A stretch of 64,000 bases of DNA, taken from NCBI GenBank assembly GCA_005473895.2, contig SRJI02000003.1, positions 1 through 64,000 on the forward strand, written 5' to 3'. The notes beneath the pieces were generated by a model. That model had not been told where the DNA came from. It saw nothing but the letters and a program-made list of their open reading frames with translations, and did not search any database. The translations under genes were made by a program, and so were the position numbers. The DNA is from Carideicomes alvinocaridis (GTDB lineage Bacteria > Pseudomonadota > Alphaproteobacteria > Rhodobacterales > Rhodobacteraceae). Positions within the stretch are counted from its first letter, which is position 1. Each line of letters opens with the position of its first letter. Of this stretch, positions 17,540 to 27,203 are shown one piece after another.

Positions 17540-18684
17540 GCGAAATAGTCTGCCAGGATGCGGGCGTAGACGGCCTTGAGCTGGCGGATCTGCTCCACCG
17601 GGACGCGCTCGTCCACCTGGTGCATGCTTTGCCCCACGAGGCCGAATTCCACCACCGGGCAGTGATCCTTGACGAAGCGGGCGTCCGAGGTGCCGCCGGT
17701 GGTCGACAGCTCCGGCACGACGCCGGTCTCGGCCTCCACGGCCCGCGCCACCAGCGACGAAAGCGCGCCCGGCGGCGTCAGGAAGGCCTCGCCGGAGATC
17801 TTGATCTCCACCCCGATCTTCACGCCGAAGTCCTCGGCGACCGCGGCAGCCTCGGCCCGCAGCCAGTCCGAGAGCGACGCGCCGGTATGGGTGTCGTTGA
17901 AGCGGATATTGACCGTGCCCGTGCATTTCGCCGGGATCACGTTGGTGGCCGGGTTGCCGGTGTCGATGGTGACCACGGCGAGCGTCGAGGGGTCGAAATG
18001 GTCGGTCCCCCGGTCAAGCTCGTGGCTGGCCAGCCGGTCCATCAGCCGCGCCATGGCGGGCAGCGGGTTTTTCGCCCGGTGGGGATAGGCGGAATGGCCC
18101 TGCACGCCCTCGACCGTGATCCAGGCGGACATGGAGCCGCGGCGGCCGATCTTGATCATCTCGCCCATCCGCTCCGGGCAGGTGGGCTCGCCCACGAGGC
18201 AGGCCGACATGCGCTCGCCCTCCGTCTCCATCCAGTCGAGCAGCGCGCGGGTGCCGTCCATCGCCGGTCCCTCCTCGTCACCGGTGATGGCAAGGATCAC
18301 GGCACCGTCGGGGGGCGTGCTGGTCACGAGGTCCACCGCCGCCGCGGCAAAGGCCGCCACGCCCGATTTCATGTCCACGGCGCCGCGGCCGTAGAGAATG
18401 CCCTCCGCCTCCTCCGCGCCGAAGGGGTCGTGGGTCCAGTCCGCCGGATCGCCCACCGGCACCACGTCGGTGTGGCCGTTGAAGCCGAAGGCGCGGTCTG
18501 CCCCCTTCGCGCCCCAGCGGGCGTAGAGGTTGGCGGTGCCGTTGCGGTCCACCCGGGTGCAGGTGAAGCCCGCGTCGCTCAGCAGCTCCTCGAGCAGGAC
18601 CAGCGCGCCGCCCTCCTCCGGCGTGACCGAGGGGCAGCGGATCAGCCGGGCGGTCAGGGCGACGGGATCGACGGGGGTGGGCAT
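17536..18684 (-). CDS. dapE: Succinyl-diaminopimelate desuccinylase
   Basis: A 382-residue M20 metallopeptidase-family enzyme of lysine/diaminopimelate synthesis, hydrolysing N-succinyl-LL-DAP. Metal ligands are visible in [12 protein letters not shown], the [11 protein letters not shown] block and [11 protein letters not shown]. The dimerisation domain follows, and the C-terminal [13 protein letters not shown] supplies the last ligand. The start follows AAGGAGG. The frame continues open far upstream but without a site, so 18684 is chosen. It is coupled to the glycosyltransferase gene downstream. Confidence 0.97.
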   Translation of the reverse strand: MPTPVDPVALTARLIRCPSVTPEEGGALVLLEELLSDAGFTCTRVDRNGTANLYARWGAKGADRAFGFNGHTDVVPVGDPADWTHDPFGAEEAEGILYGRGAVDMKSGVAAFAAAAVDLVTSTPPDGAVILAITGDEEGPAMDGTRALLDWMETEGERMSACLVGEPTCPERMGEMIKIGRRGSMSAWITVEGVQGHSAYPHRAKNPLPAMARLMDRLASHELDRGTDHFDPSTLAVVTIDTGNPATNVIPAKCTGTVNIRFNDTHTGASLSDWLRAEAAAVAEDFGVKIGVEIKISGEAFLTPPGALSSLVARAVEAETGVVPELSTTGGTSDARFVKDHCPVVEFGLVGQSMHQVDERVPVEQIRQLKAVYARILADYFA

Positions 18685-18894
18685 GGCGGGTCCTCCTTGG
18701 CGTTGCCCCCGGATCTGCGACGGGGCGCGGCGGGTCGCAAGGAGAATATGGGCCGCGGGGCGATGTGGCCGAAAGGACTCAGCCTCGCGCCGGCTGGGGC
18801 GGGGCCCGCTGACAGTGGCGCGGCGGCATGGGAGGATCGCGGCCGAGCAGTTGCGCCGCGGCTCCACTCGGGGCCGCCGCGCGGGAAGGACAGC

Positions 18895-19992
18895 ATGACC
18901 TGGATCGCCCTTGCCGATCATGACGGCGGTGATTTCGATCCGCGCGGCCTTGGCCGGGGCGGCGCCTTCGCGCGCGAGGCCGAAGTGCAGGGCCTGCTGA
19001 CCCGCGGCAGCCTCGTGCTGGAGACGCGGCTCTCGCCCGAGGGCCGGCCGCAGATGCTGCTGCGCTTCGGCCGGGTGCATCCCTGGCCTGCGGAACTGTC
19101 GGTGCAGGCGATCCCCGGCGGCTCGGTCGCGCTGATCCTCGCGCAGGGCAGTGACATGTGCCACGCGGTGCTGCCGCTGGCCGCGGACAGCCGGACGGAT
19201 ATCCTGCGCATCACCTATTCCTGGGATGCGCCCGCCCGCTGGGGCCGGCTGGCCATAGAACGCCCCGAAAGCGCCCGCGCGCTGAGCGTGGAGACCGCGC
19301 CGCCGCCGCCCCTGATGCTGGAGGATCTGCGCGCCATGGCCTGCCAGCCGAGGCTGCGCGAGATGGATCCGGACCTGCTGTATTTCGCCGTGTCCGACGC
19401 GGTGGAGCCGCTGGGCCCGCAGCCTGCCCTTTCGGCGCATGTGCCCGTGGCGACTGACCGGGGCTACCGCGCCGCGGGCAGCCTGAGACGCGGCGACGTG
19501 GTGATCACCGAGGGCGAGGACGGGCCGGAGGGCGTGCCGGTGCTGGAAAGCCTGTCGCGGCTGGTGCCCGCGCGCGGGGCCTTCCGCCCGGTGCGGCTGC
19601 GCGCGCCCTATTTCGGGCTGCGGCAGGATATCGTCGTGGCGCCCGAGCAGCGGCTGCTGATCCGCGGCTCCGAGGTGGAATACATGTTCGGCACCGAGGC
19701 GGTGCTCGTCCCGGCCCGGCACCTCATCAACGGCACGGCTGCAAGGTGGGAGGAGGCGCCGCAGCTCATCCGCTATTGCCAGCTGGTCCTGCCGGGGCAC
19801 GAGCCGCTGATGGCGGCGGGCGCGGCGGTGGAAAGCCTTTACCTCGGGCGGATCAGGCGCCGGAAGGACGCGCTGGCGGCGAGCCTTCTGGCAGATGTCC
19901 CGCGGCACCGGCTGCCAGATCACGCGCGGCCCGCCTACCCGGTGCTGTCGCCCTTCGACGCGATCACCCTGGCGCAGAACCGGGCCGCCTGA
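18895..19992 (+). CDS. Hint-fold (Hint_2) domain protein, probably not self-cleaving
   Basis: A 365-residue protein. The first ~180 residues are a beta-rich domain of unknown type. Residues about 180-325 follow the Hint_2 pattern common in Rhodobacterales: [20 protein letters not shown], then [12 protein letters not shown] and [12 protein letters not shown], ending [17 protein letters not shown]. Active Hint domains start with Cys or Ser; here His-Val stands near that position, so autoprocessing is doubtful. No signal peptide is seen. GGGAAGGAC precedes the ATG. Confidence 0.75.
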   Translation: MTWIALADHDGGDFDPRGLGRGGAFAREAEVQGLLTRGSLVLETRLSPEGRPQMLLRFGRVHPWPAELSVQAIPGGSVALILAQGSDMCHAVLPLAADSRTDILRITYSWDAPARWGRLAIERPESARALSVETAPPPPLMLEDLRAMACQPRLREMDPDLLYFAVSDAVEPLGPQPALSAHVPVATDRGYRAAGSLRRGDVVITEGEDGPEGVPVLESLSRLVPARGAFRPVRLRAPYFGLRQDIVVAPEQRLLIRGSEVEYMFGTEAVLVPARHLINGTAARWEEAPQLIRYCQLVLPGHEPLMAAGAAVESLYLGRIRRRKDALAASLLADVPRHRLPDHARPAYPVLSPFDAITLAQNRAA

Positions 19993-20014
19993 ACGCGCAC
20001 CAGACCGGGGAAGA

Positions 20015-20028
20015 GATTTGATCAAATC
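20015..20028. promoter_or_regulatory. 14-bp perfect palindrome, candidate operator
   Basis: GATTTGATCAAATC reads the same on both strands. It lies 66 bases before the PuuB-like oxidase GTG, in otherwise GC-rich DNA, and so is a plausible regulator site. The regulator is unknown; it lacks the N4 spacer of an FNR box. Confidence 0.5.
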
Positions 20029-20093
20029 GCCCTCGCCCTCGGCCCTCCGGCGGGTTAACGTGGCCCAGTTCCACCACCACCCGGGATGACGAC

Positions 20094-21398
20094 GTGAACC
20101 TGCTGCATGCCAACGACCGCCGCGGCCGCTATCCGAAAAGCTGGTATCGCGCCAGCACCGAGCCGCTGCCCCCCTTCTCACCCCTGCACGGGCAGGTCAG
20201 CTGCGATGTCTGTGTGGTGGGCGGCGGCTATACCGGCCTGTCGGCGGCGCTGCACCTGGCGGAGCGGGGCTATTCCGTCCGCCTGCTGGAGGCGCATCGC
20301 GTGGGTTTCGGCGCGTCGGGGCGCAATGGCGGGCAGCTGGGCTCGGGCCAGCGCATGGGCCAGGAAGGGCTGGAAAAGCTGGTGGGGCAGGACGACGCCG
20401 CGAAGCTCTGGCAGCTGGCCGAAGACTCCAAGACGCTGGTCAAGTCGCTGATCGAAAGGCACCGCATTGACTGCCACCTGAAGCCGGGCGTGGCGCATCT
20501 GGGCTTTACCGAGAAGGAAACGCGCGAGCTGCACGAGGAGGCGGCGCATCTCGAACAGCGCTACGGCTACAAGGAGCTCGAGCTGCTGGACGAGGCGGCG
20601 ACGCGCAAGCTGGCGCCGGGGTCGATCTACCATGGTGGCACGCTCGACATGGGCGCGGCGCACCTGCACCCGCTGGCCTATGCGATCGGGCTGGCGGGCG
20701 CCGCGGCCAGGGCGGGCGCGATCATCCACGAGACGTCGGAGGTGCGACGGATCGAGCATGGCCCCCACGTGCTGGTTCATACCTCGGAGGGGAGCGTGCG
20801 CTGCGACCACCTCGTGCTGGCCTGCAACGGCTATCTCGGCGGGCTCGACAAGCGGGTGGCGGCGCGGGTCATGCCGATCAACAACTTCATCGCCGCGACC
20901 GAACCGCTGGGCGAGGAGGCCGCCCGCGTGCTGTCCCGCGACGTGGCGGTGGCGGATACCAAGTTCGTGGTGAACTACTTCCGCCTGTCGCATGACAAGC
21001 GGCTGCTTTTCGGCGGCGGGGAAAGCTACGGCTACCGCTTCCCGCGGGACATCGCCGACAAGGTGCGCGGCCCGATGGCCGAGATCTATCCGCATCTCGC
21101 CGACGTGAAGATCGACTATGCCTGGGGCGGGACGCTGGCGATCACCATGCGGCGCATGCCCTGGCTGGCGCGGCTGGCGCCCAACGTGCTGTCCGCCTCG
21201 GGCTATTCCGGCCACGGGGTCGGCACCGCGACCCATGCGGGCCAGCTCATGGCGCAGGCCATCGCCGGCGAGGCGGAGGGGTTCAACACCATGGCGCGGG
21301 TCCCCGCCCTGCCCTTCCCCGGCGGCCGCCTGGCCCGCTCGCCACTGCTGGTGCTGGCGATGACCTGGTTCAGCCTGCGGGATCGGTTGGGGGTGTGA
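20094..21398 (+). CDS. FAD-dependent oxidoreductase, PuuB-like
   Basis: A 434-residue DAO-fold flavoenzyme. The dinucleotide-binding motif [20 protein letters not shown] lies at about residues 40-60, and the FAD-contacting [14 protein letters not shown] follows. The N-terminal SWYRAS with the C-terminal [15 protein letters not shown] resembles gamma-glutamylputrescine oxidase PuuB, which oxidises the free amine of gamma-glutamylated putrescine. The start is GTG at 20094 with only a weak ribosome site. A glutamine-synthetase-like gene is encoded 4.4 kb away, which could provide a gamma-glutamylated substrate, but the two are not in one operon. Confidence 0.82.
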   Translation: MNLLHANDRRGRYPKSWYRASTEPLPPFSPLHGQVSCDVCVVGGGYTGLSAALHLAERGYSVRLLEAHRVGFGASGRNGGQLGSGQRMGQEGLEKLVGQDDAAKLWQLAEDSKTLVKSLIERHRIDCHLKPGVAHLGFTEKETRELHEEAAHLEQRYGYKELELLDEAATRKLAPGSIYHGGTLDMGAAHLHPLAYAIGLAGAAARAGAIIHETSEVRRIEHGPHVLVHTSEGSVRCDHLVLACNGYLGGLDKRVAARVMPINNFIAATEPLGEEAARVLSRDVAVADTKFVVNYFRLSHDKRLLFGGGESYGYRFPRDIADKVRGPMAEIYPHLADVKIDYAWGGTLAITMRRMPWLARLAPNVLSASGYSGHGVGTATHAGQLMAQAIAGEAEGFNTMARVPALPFPGGRLARSPLLVLAMTWFSLRDRLGV

Positions 21399-21817
21399 GC
21401 GGTCGCGGGCGTTCGGGAGAGGTGACCTGAACGGGAACTGGTTCGAGCCGCCGGGGTCGAGACCTCGGGGGGGACCGCAGTGACTTACCGACGATGAGAC
21501 CCGGGAAGATGTGACCTGACCGGGGACGCTGCGTCACCCGAGTTGGACTCAAAAGAAGCCTGCCCAACCGCTTTCGGCCCCCTGTTCCGCTTCGAGCGAG
21601 ACCTGCATCGATACACCGAACAGGCTGCCCCCGCGACCGGCGGAGGGTGCGATGTCCGGAAAGGCGCTCCTCGTAAGGGGAGATCCCGAGGCTCTGTCCC
21701 GACCGATCAGTGGGCTGTCGTCGGAGGCCATGACCTGCGGCGCGAGCGCTGTGGCCTGTCGGAGCCCCGGGGCACTCGGAACGGCCGATGCTTCGCGCGG
21801 ACCGCCCCCGGAGAAAC
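21399..21817. other. Intergenic stretch with short direct repeats
   Basis: About 420 bases between convergent genes. No convincing frame is seen. TGACCTGAACGGG (21423 on) and TGACCTGACCGGG (21511 on) are similar blocks about 88 bases apart. I see no transposase remnant or strong terminator. Confidence 0.4.
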
Positions 21818-22495
21818 TCAGTCGAGATCCTCGGTGATGATGCGCTCTTCGTCGACGCCCATCTCCTTCAGCGCCGCGACCACGTCGTCGATCATCGGCT
21901 CCGGTCCGCAGACGTAGAAATGCCCGCTCCCCGGATCGCTCACATGCTTCTGCAGGAAGGCCTTGTCGATCCGCTCCTTCTCGACCTGTGCACCGGGATC
22001 GTCGGTGACGGTGAAGACGGTCCGCAGCCCCTCCATCCGCTCGAAGGTGCGGCGCAGGATGATGTCCTCTTCCGTCTTGTTGGAGAAGATCAGCGTGCAG
22101 CCGTCCAGCGTGCCATGTTCGGCCATGCGCTCGCGCAGCACGGCGATGAAGGGAGTGACCCCGGCGCCGCCGGCGATGAAGGTGCCCGGCCCCTTGTCCT
22201 CGATCGCGCCCCAGGGTTCCTCGATCAGGACGGTATCGCCCGGCTGCAGCCTGCCGATCCGCTCGGTGACGCCGTCATGGTCGGGATAGGACTTGATGAC
22301 GAATTCCAGCGTCTCCGATTCCGGCAGGTTGACGAAGGTGAAGGGCCGCTTCTCGTCGCGCCAGCCCTCCTTGTCGAGCGACAGGTCCGTCGCCTGTCCG
22401 GGGGTGAAGGCGAATCCCTCGGGCCGGTCGAAGACGAGGTGGTTGGTGTCGCGGGTCACCGGGGAAATGGATCGCAGCGTCAGCTTGTGGGTCAT
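21818..22495 (-). CDS. Ferredoxin reductase-like FAD/NAD(P)-binding oxidoreductase
   Basis: A 225-residue FNR-fold flavoprotein. The FAD domain carries RPFTFVN and the NAD domain GGAGVTPFIAVLRERM and FYVCGPEPMIDDV. It lacks the 2Fe-2S domain found in many oxygenase reductases and the C-terminal aromatic of plant-type FNR. The electron partner is unknown. The start at 22495 follows GGAGG. Confidence 0.85.
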   Translation of the reverse strand: MTHKLTLRSISPVTRDTNHLVFDRPEGFAFTPGQATDLSLDKEGWRDEKRPFTFVNLPESETLEFVIKSYPDHDGVTERIGRLQPGDTVLIEEPWGAIEDKGPGTFIAGGAGVTPFIAVLRERMAEHGTLDGCTLIFSNKTEEDIILRRTFERMEGLRTVFTVTDDPGAQVEKERIDKAFLQKHVSDPGSGHFYVCGPEPMIDDVVAALKEMGVDEERIITEDLD

Positions 22496-22652
22496 CGGGG
22501 CCTCCGGTTGTCGGTCACCGGGCGAACGTCCCCCGCCCGAGCGGAGTTCCGGGCCGCGCCGGGCGCGGGCCTTGCGCCGCACCCGTCCGCTGCCCTCCGC
22601 CACGTCAGGCGGGACCGGAGGGAATTTTTCCCGCCGCGGGCCAATTTTCCAC

Positions 22653-22679
22653 TTGCAGCCCGGCGGGCTTCTTTATATT
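22653..22679 (+). promoter_or_regulatory. Probable promoter of tRNA-Gly
   Basis: TTGCAG and TATATT are separated by 15 bases in an A/T-richer patch. TATATT ends 19 bases before the mature tRNA. The spacer is short by two bases. Confidence 0.5.
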
Positions 22680-22698
22680 TCACGCCTCACCCAAGGAC

Positions 22699-22773
22699 GC
22701 GGGCGTAGCTCAGGGGTAGAGCATTACCTTGCCAAGGTAAGGGTCGTGAGTTCGAATCTCATCGCCCGCTCCA
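22699..22773 (+). tRNA. tRNA-Gly (anticodon GCC)
   Basis: The acceptor stem GCGGGCG pairs with CGCCCGC. The D arm is AGCTC..GAGC; the anticodon arm TTACC-TTGCCAA-GGTAA gives anticodon GCC; the T loop is TTCGAAT. The discriminator T and an encoded CCA follow. Confidence 0.97.
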
Positions 22774-23203
22774 TTTTACCTTCCCACCCCGGAAGGCTTT
22801 ACCAGACAGACGGACGATAGGGGCGTGTAGCGGCTATGCCTTCGGGCATCGAACGGGCTCTGCCCATGGCGCACGGGCAGACTGTGTCCTTTGGCCTGCA
22901 TCGCCCCCTAGGCCATCCGCGAGACCGGGACGCGTTCCATCAGGTCGCTGAACTACCGAGACGTCCTGCCTCTCCCGCCTCCACAGCGCTCACGAGACTC
23001 CCGGCAATGCGGCGCGCTAAACGTGCCCCTAGCTCCAACCGCTCGCCCACCCGCCCCACCAATCCGCTCCGCCCGCCGGAAAGCCTTACCCCGGCTCCCC
23101 GCGCCGGCCTCCCCGGCTGACCACTCTCCGCTCAAATGCGCCTCCCGCAACGAAGAGCGCCGGTGTCTCTTCCAGAAACCCGACCATACCCCCTCCCGAC
23201 ACG
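22774..23203. other. Intergenic stretch after tRNA-Gly, no gene seen
   Basis: About 430 bases of C-rich sequence. A small CTGCCC/GGGCAG hairpin lies near 22862-22882. Two similar blocks, CCCGGAAGGCTTTACC near 22788 and CCGGAAAGCCTTACCC near 23079, are present. I see no integrase or attachment-site pattern. Confidence 0.4.
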
Positions 23204-23233
23204 AAAAAGCCGGGCCACCGCGGCGGCCCGGCC
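23204..23233 (-). terminator. Terminator of the TonB-dependent receptor gene
   Basis: On the minus strand GCCGGGCC and GGCCCGGC form a stem with an inner extension of near-complementary bases, followed by TTTTT. It lies about 30 bases after the receptor stop. Confidence 0.85.
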
Positions 23234-23261
23234 AGTCGAAGGCGCATGATCAAGTTTGCCT

Positions 23262-25496
23262 TCAGAAGTCGAAGCTCACCTGCAGCGAATAGACCCGGCC
23301 GGGCTCGTTGTAGGTGTTGGCGCCGGCGCTGTTGGCCGTGCCCTCGCGGTAGATCTGGGTGTTGAACAGGTTCTTCACCCCCGCCGTCATGCTGGCATTG
23401 TCCATGAAGTCGTAGGTCGTGGACAGGTCGACCAGCGTATAGGGATCGCGCCGCTGCGGGTTGTCGATCGTGCCGCCGTCGGTGACGCTTTGCGTCGGGC
23501 TCTGGATCGGCCCGTAATGGGTGGCGGCCAGCGTGATGCTCCAGTCGTCGCGCACCTGCCAGTCGAGCGAGGTGTTGATGGTGTAATCCGGCACCAGCGA
23601 AAGCGGCTGCCCGTTCTGCTTGTTCTCGGATTTCAGCATTACCGTGCTGTTGGTGGTCCAGGTCACCATGTCGCTGAGCGGCACCCGCAGGTTGGCCTCC
23701 AGCCCCTCGATCACCGCCTCGGGGGTGTTTTTCCAGCGGAAGATCTGGGTCTCGCCCACTACCGCCGCGGGTTCGAGCGAGGCCGCGATACGGTTGCGGT
23801 AATCGTTGTGGAAATAGGTGAGCCCCGCGTTCCAGCCCTGCGCATCGGTGTAGTTGATGCCGATTTCCTTGTTCAGCGAGGTCTCGTGTTCGAGGTCCGG
23901 ATTGCCGAGGATGTCGCAGCCGTTACCGCCGTTGTTGGGATAATCCACCGGGCAGCCCCGCCCGCGGGTGCGGTACACGTAGTTCGGGTTGAGCTGGTAG
24001 AGGTTGGGCGCCTTGAAGGCCCGGCTCACCCCGGCCTTGACCGTGATCTCGGGCGTCGCCTGCCAAGAGGCGTTGACGCTGGGCGAAAAGTTCAGCCCCG
24101 CCTCCGAATGCCAGTCGGCGCGCAGGCCCGGCGTCAGGGTGAAGCTGTCGGACAGCATGATGTTGTCCTCGATGTAAAGCCCGACAAGGTGCGCCTCGGA
24201 ATTCGGGTCGCGGTCCTCGGGGTCGAGATCGGTGCCGGGAATCTCCTCGCCCGGCTCCAGCCCAAGATCCTGTTGCAGCGAGACCGGGTCATGCATGAAC
24301 TCGCCCCGGTAATCGGCGCCGAAGGTGAAGGTCTGGTTCACGCCGCCAAGCTGGGAATGCACGTTCCACTCGGTCTTGGCGGTGATGTTTTCGAGCGTGA
24401 TCGTCCCGTATTCGTCGGAATTGATCAGCCCCTCGCCGCCGCCGGCAAGCCCTTCCAGCAGGCGCTTGTTGCGGGTGTTCTCCCACTGGATGAAGCTGTT
24501 CGACTCGCCGAAATCGTATGTGCCGCGGTGGGTCAGCGCGAGGACGCCGCGCTTCATCACGTTGGTCTCGGTGCCGATCAGATCCTCGTCGACCCGGTCC
24601 ACGCCCTGGAACAGCGCGTCGCCGGCGTAATCGTTGCCCTGCCGGCTGTAGCCCAGCTCGATCCCCCAGGTGTTCACCGCGTCGGGGCGGTATTCCAGCA
24701 GCAGGCTGGCATCGGCGTTCCTGACGCCCTCGCGCCCGGCGGCGACCGATTCACCGTCGGGCGTGGCCTCGGCGTTGATGTCGGCCGCGTCGGCCCCGGT
24801 GCGGTTGTAGCTGAGGATCCCGCGGTAGGAGAGCACGTCGTTGATCGGGCCGGAGGTCACGATGCTGGTGCGGAAGGTCGCGCCTTCCTTGTCGTTTTCC
24901 GGTTTCTCGCCGTAGAGCGTGACGGTGGTCGAGGCCACGTCCGGCGACTTGGTGATGATGTTGACCACCCCGCCCGACGCGCCGGAGCCGTAGCGCGCCG
25001 CCGCCGGGCCGCGCAGCACCTCGATCCGCTCGATGGCCGAGGCCGGGACCCAGTTGGAATCGCCGCGCGTGTCGCGCTCGCCCGAGCGCCCCATCTTGAC
25101 CGAGTTGCGCGAGAGCACCGGCCGCCCGTCGATCAGGATCAGCGTGTTCTCCGGCCCCATGCCGCGAATATCGATCTGGCGGTTGTTGCCGCGCTGGCCG
25201 GTGGTGGCATTGCCGGTCAGGTTGACCCCGGGCATCCGGCGCACCGCCTCGGAGATGTCGTTGGAGACGGGCCGCGTCTCCAGGTCCTCGCCGGTGATGA
25301 CCGAGGATCCGGGCGCCTGCTTCAGCTCCTCGGCGGCGGCCTCCACGATGATCGGGTCCAGTTCCACGATCGTGCCGTCGTCGTATTCGAAGGCGCTGCC
25401 GTCCTGCGCGGCGGCCAGCCCGGCCTGCCCCGCCATTGCCATCGCGAAGAGCAGGGTCCCGCCGGCCCGCTTCGCGGCTCTCTGTCTGAGTGTCAT
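23262..25496 (-). CDS. FepA-type TonB-dependent siderophore receptor
   Basis: A 744-residue outer-membrane receptor for ferric catecholate-type siderophores. A signal peptide (LLFAMAMAGQAGLAAAQ) is followed by a TonB-box region (GTIVELDPIIVEA), the plug domain (RQIDIRGMGPENTLILIDGR and RIEVLRGPAAARYGSGASGG) and a 22-strand barrel ending in the aromatic SLQVSFDF. The Cys pair in GCPVDYPNNGGNGC matches the FepA/PfeA extracellular loop. It is probably iron-repressed, though no clear Fur, Irr or RirA box was identified. The upstream A/T-rich gap is shared with the divergent glutamine-synthetase operon. Confidence 0.92.
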   Translation of the reverse strand: MTLRQRAAKRAGGTLLFAMAMAGQAGLAAAQDGSAFEYDDGTIVELDPIIVEAAAEELKQAPGSSVITGEDLETRPVSNDISEAVRRMPGVNLTGNATTGQRGNNRQIDIRGMGPENTLILIDGRPVLSRNSVKMGRSGERDTRGDSNWVPASAIERIEVLRGPAAARYGSGASGGVVNIITKSPDVASTTVTLYGEKPENDKEGATFRTSIVTSGPINDVLSYRGILSYNRTGADAADINAEATPDGESVAAGREGVRNADASLLLEYRPDAVNTWGIELGYSRQGNDYAGDALFQGVDRVDEDLIGTETNVMKRGVLALTHRGTYDFGESNSFIQWENTRNKRLLEGLAGGGEGLINSDEYGTITLENITAKTEWNVHSQLGGVNQTFTFGADYRGEFMHDPVSLQQDLGLEPGEEIPGTDLDPEDRDPNSEAHLVGLYIEDNIMLSDSFTLTPGLRADWHSEAGLNFSPSVNASWQATPEITVKAGVSRAFKAPNLYQLNPNYVYRTRGRGCPVDYPNNGGNGCDILGNPDLEHETSLNKEIGINYTDAQGWNAGLTYFHNDYRNRIAASLEPAAVVGETQIFRWKNTPEAVIEGLEANLRVPLSDMVTWTTNSTVMLKSENKQNGQPLSLVPDYTINTSLDWQVRDDWSITLAATHYGPIQSPTQSVTDGGTIDNPQRRDPYTLVDLSTTYDFMDNASMTAGVKNLFNTQIYREGTANSAGANTYNEPGRVYSLQVSFDF

Positions 25497-25837
25497 CTTT
25501 GTCCCTCTATCTTCCGAACGAGGGATCGCGCTCGATCTGGCGGGACAACAATCTTGCTGGATCCGCGAATTCCCCCGGGCCGCGGTCGTTGCCGCGTAAA
25601 GCCTAGTAATTTTATCAACATTGAAGAGTCAATGCCTTCCCCGCCCCTCCCGGCCCGGATGTCCGGCACGTGGCCCCTGCGCCATCTTTTCGGGCAGCCG
25701 CGCCCCGCAAGGGGTTTTCGCTCCGGGCAACTCGGCCTTGCGCTCCGCCCCCGCCCCCGCTCTATGATCGCGGGACGATGACGGACGCCATGAGGACCGG
25801 GCGAGGATACGCCCGGCAGGACAGGGAAAGGATGCAG

Positions 25838-27202
25838 ATGCCCGGCTTGATGACATTCGAGGCGCTCAAGGAAGCCGCCGAGACCGGCACCATCGACACG
25901 GTGCTGGTCTGCACCATCGACATGCAGGGCCGGCTGATGGGCAAGCGCTTCGTCGCGCGGCATTTCGTCGACAGCGCCTGGAAAGAGACCCATTGCTGCA
26001 ACTACCTGCTGGCCACCGACCTGGAGATGGCCACGCCCGAGGGCTATGCCACCACCTCCTGGTCCGCGGGCTACGGCGATTACGTGATGAAGCCCGACCT
26101 CTCCACCATCCGGCCCATGCCGTGGCTCGAGGGGACGGCGATGGTGCTGTGCGACCTGCTCGACCATCACAGCCACGAGGAAGTGCCGCAATCGCCCCGT
26201 GCCATCCTCAAGGCGCAGGTCGCCAAGGCCGCCGGGATGGGGTTCGAGCCGGTGATGGCGACCGAGCTGGAATTCTTCCTCTTCGAGAAGAGCCTGAAGG
26301 AGATCGCCGCCTCGGATTTCCGCGAGCTGACGCCGATCTCGGGCTACAACGAGGATTACCACATCTTCCAGACCACCAAGGAAGAGCACGTGATGCGGCC
26401 GATCCGCAATCACCTCTACGCCGCCGGTCTGCCGATCGAGAACACCAAGGGCGAGGCCGAGGCCGGGCAGGAAGAGCTGAACATCAAGTACGCGCCCGCC
26501 ATGGACACCGCGGATCACCACACCATCGCCAAGCACGCGGTGAAGGAGATCGCCTGGCAGCAGGGGCACGCCGCCTCATTCCTGCCGAAGTGGAGCGCGT
26601 CGATGGTGGGCTCGTCCTCGCACGTGCACCAGTCGCTCTGGAAGGACGGCGAGAACGTCTTTTTCGACCCGGAGGGCGAGCATGGCATGTCCGAGACCAT
26701 GCGCCACTACATGGCCGGGCAGATCAAGTATGCGCCGGATTACACCTATTTCCTGGCGCCTTACGTGAATTCCTACAAGCGCTTCGTGAAGGGCACCTTC
26801 GCCCCCACGAAAACCGTCTGGTCGGTGGACAACCGCACCGCGGGCTTCCGGCTGTGCGGCGAGGGGACCAAGGCGGTGCGCGTCGAGTGCCGTATCGGCG
26901 GGTCAGACCTGAACCCCTATCTCGCGCTGGCGGTGCTGCTGGCCGCCGGGCTGCGCGGCATCGAGGAAAAGCTGGACCTGGCCCCGCCCACCAAGGGCGA
27001 CGTCTACGAGAGCGAGAATGTGCGCGAGATCCCGAGATCGCTGCGCGAGGCGATGGAAACCCTGCGCGACTCGGCGATGTTGCGCGAGGTCCTTGGCGAC
27101 GCGGTGGTTGACCATTACGTCCGCGCGGCAGAATGGGAACAGGAAGAGTTCGACACGGCGGTGACCGATTACGAGCTCAAACGCGGATTCGAGAGAGCCT
27201 GA
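25838..27202 (+). CDS. Type III-like glutamine synthetase (GlnT/PuuA-like amine ligase)
   Basis: A 454-residue glutamine-synthetase-fold ligase. VCTIDMQGRLMGKRF near the N-terminus, the ATELEFFLFE metal site and SSSHVHQSLW with APTKTVWSVDNRTAGFR are the expected active-site blocks. This branch (GlnT, PuuA, GlnA4) often ligates glutamate to amines such as methylamine, putrescine or ethanolamine instead of ammonia. AAAGG lies six bases before the ATG at 25838; ATG at 25832 is a possible alternative. The stop is one base before the aldehyde dehydrogenase start, forming an operon. Confidence 0.88.
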   Translation: MPGLMTFEALKEAAETGTIDTVLVCTIDMQGRLMGKRFVARHFVDSAWKETHCCNYLLATDLEMATPEGYATTSWSAGYGDYVMKPDLSTIRPMPWLEGTAMVLCDLLDHHSHEEVPQSPRAILKAQVAKAAGMGFEPVMATELEFFLFEKSLKEIAASDFRELTPISGYNEDYHIFQTTKEEHVMRPIRNHLYAAGLPIENTKGEAEAGQEELNIKYAPAMDTADHHTIAKHAVKEIAWQQGHAASFLPKWSASMVGSSSHVHQSLWKDGENVFFDPEGEHGMSETMRHYMAGQIKYAPDYTYFLAPYVNSYKRFVKGTFAPTKTVWSVDNRTAGFRLCGEGTKAVRVECRIGGSDLNPYLALAVLLAAGLRGIEEKLDLAPPTKGDVYESENVREIPRSLREAMETLRDSAMLREVLGDAVVDHYVRAAEWEQEEFDTAVTDYELKRGFERA

Positions 27203-27203
27203 C

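Noticed and set aside
20015-20028. FNR/FnrL box before the PuuB-like gene
   Set aside because: The consensus needs TTGAT-N4-ATCAA; here the half-sites abut, so it is a different kind of palindrome.
21430-21460. T-arm-like GGTTCGAGCC suggesting a tRNA fragment
   Set aside because: No matching acceptor, anticodon or D arm surrounds it and the stem bases do not pair.
22699-23203. tRNA-Gly as integration site of a genomic island
   Set aside because: No integrase, direct repeat of the tRNA 3' end or composition change was seen downstream.
23256-25781. 841-codon plus-strand frame opposite the TonB receptor
   Set aside because: Shadow of the receptor gene; low complexity (Val/Gly/Arg/His) and no start signal.
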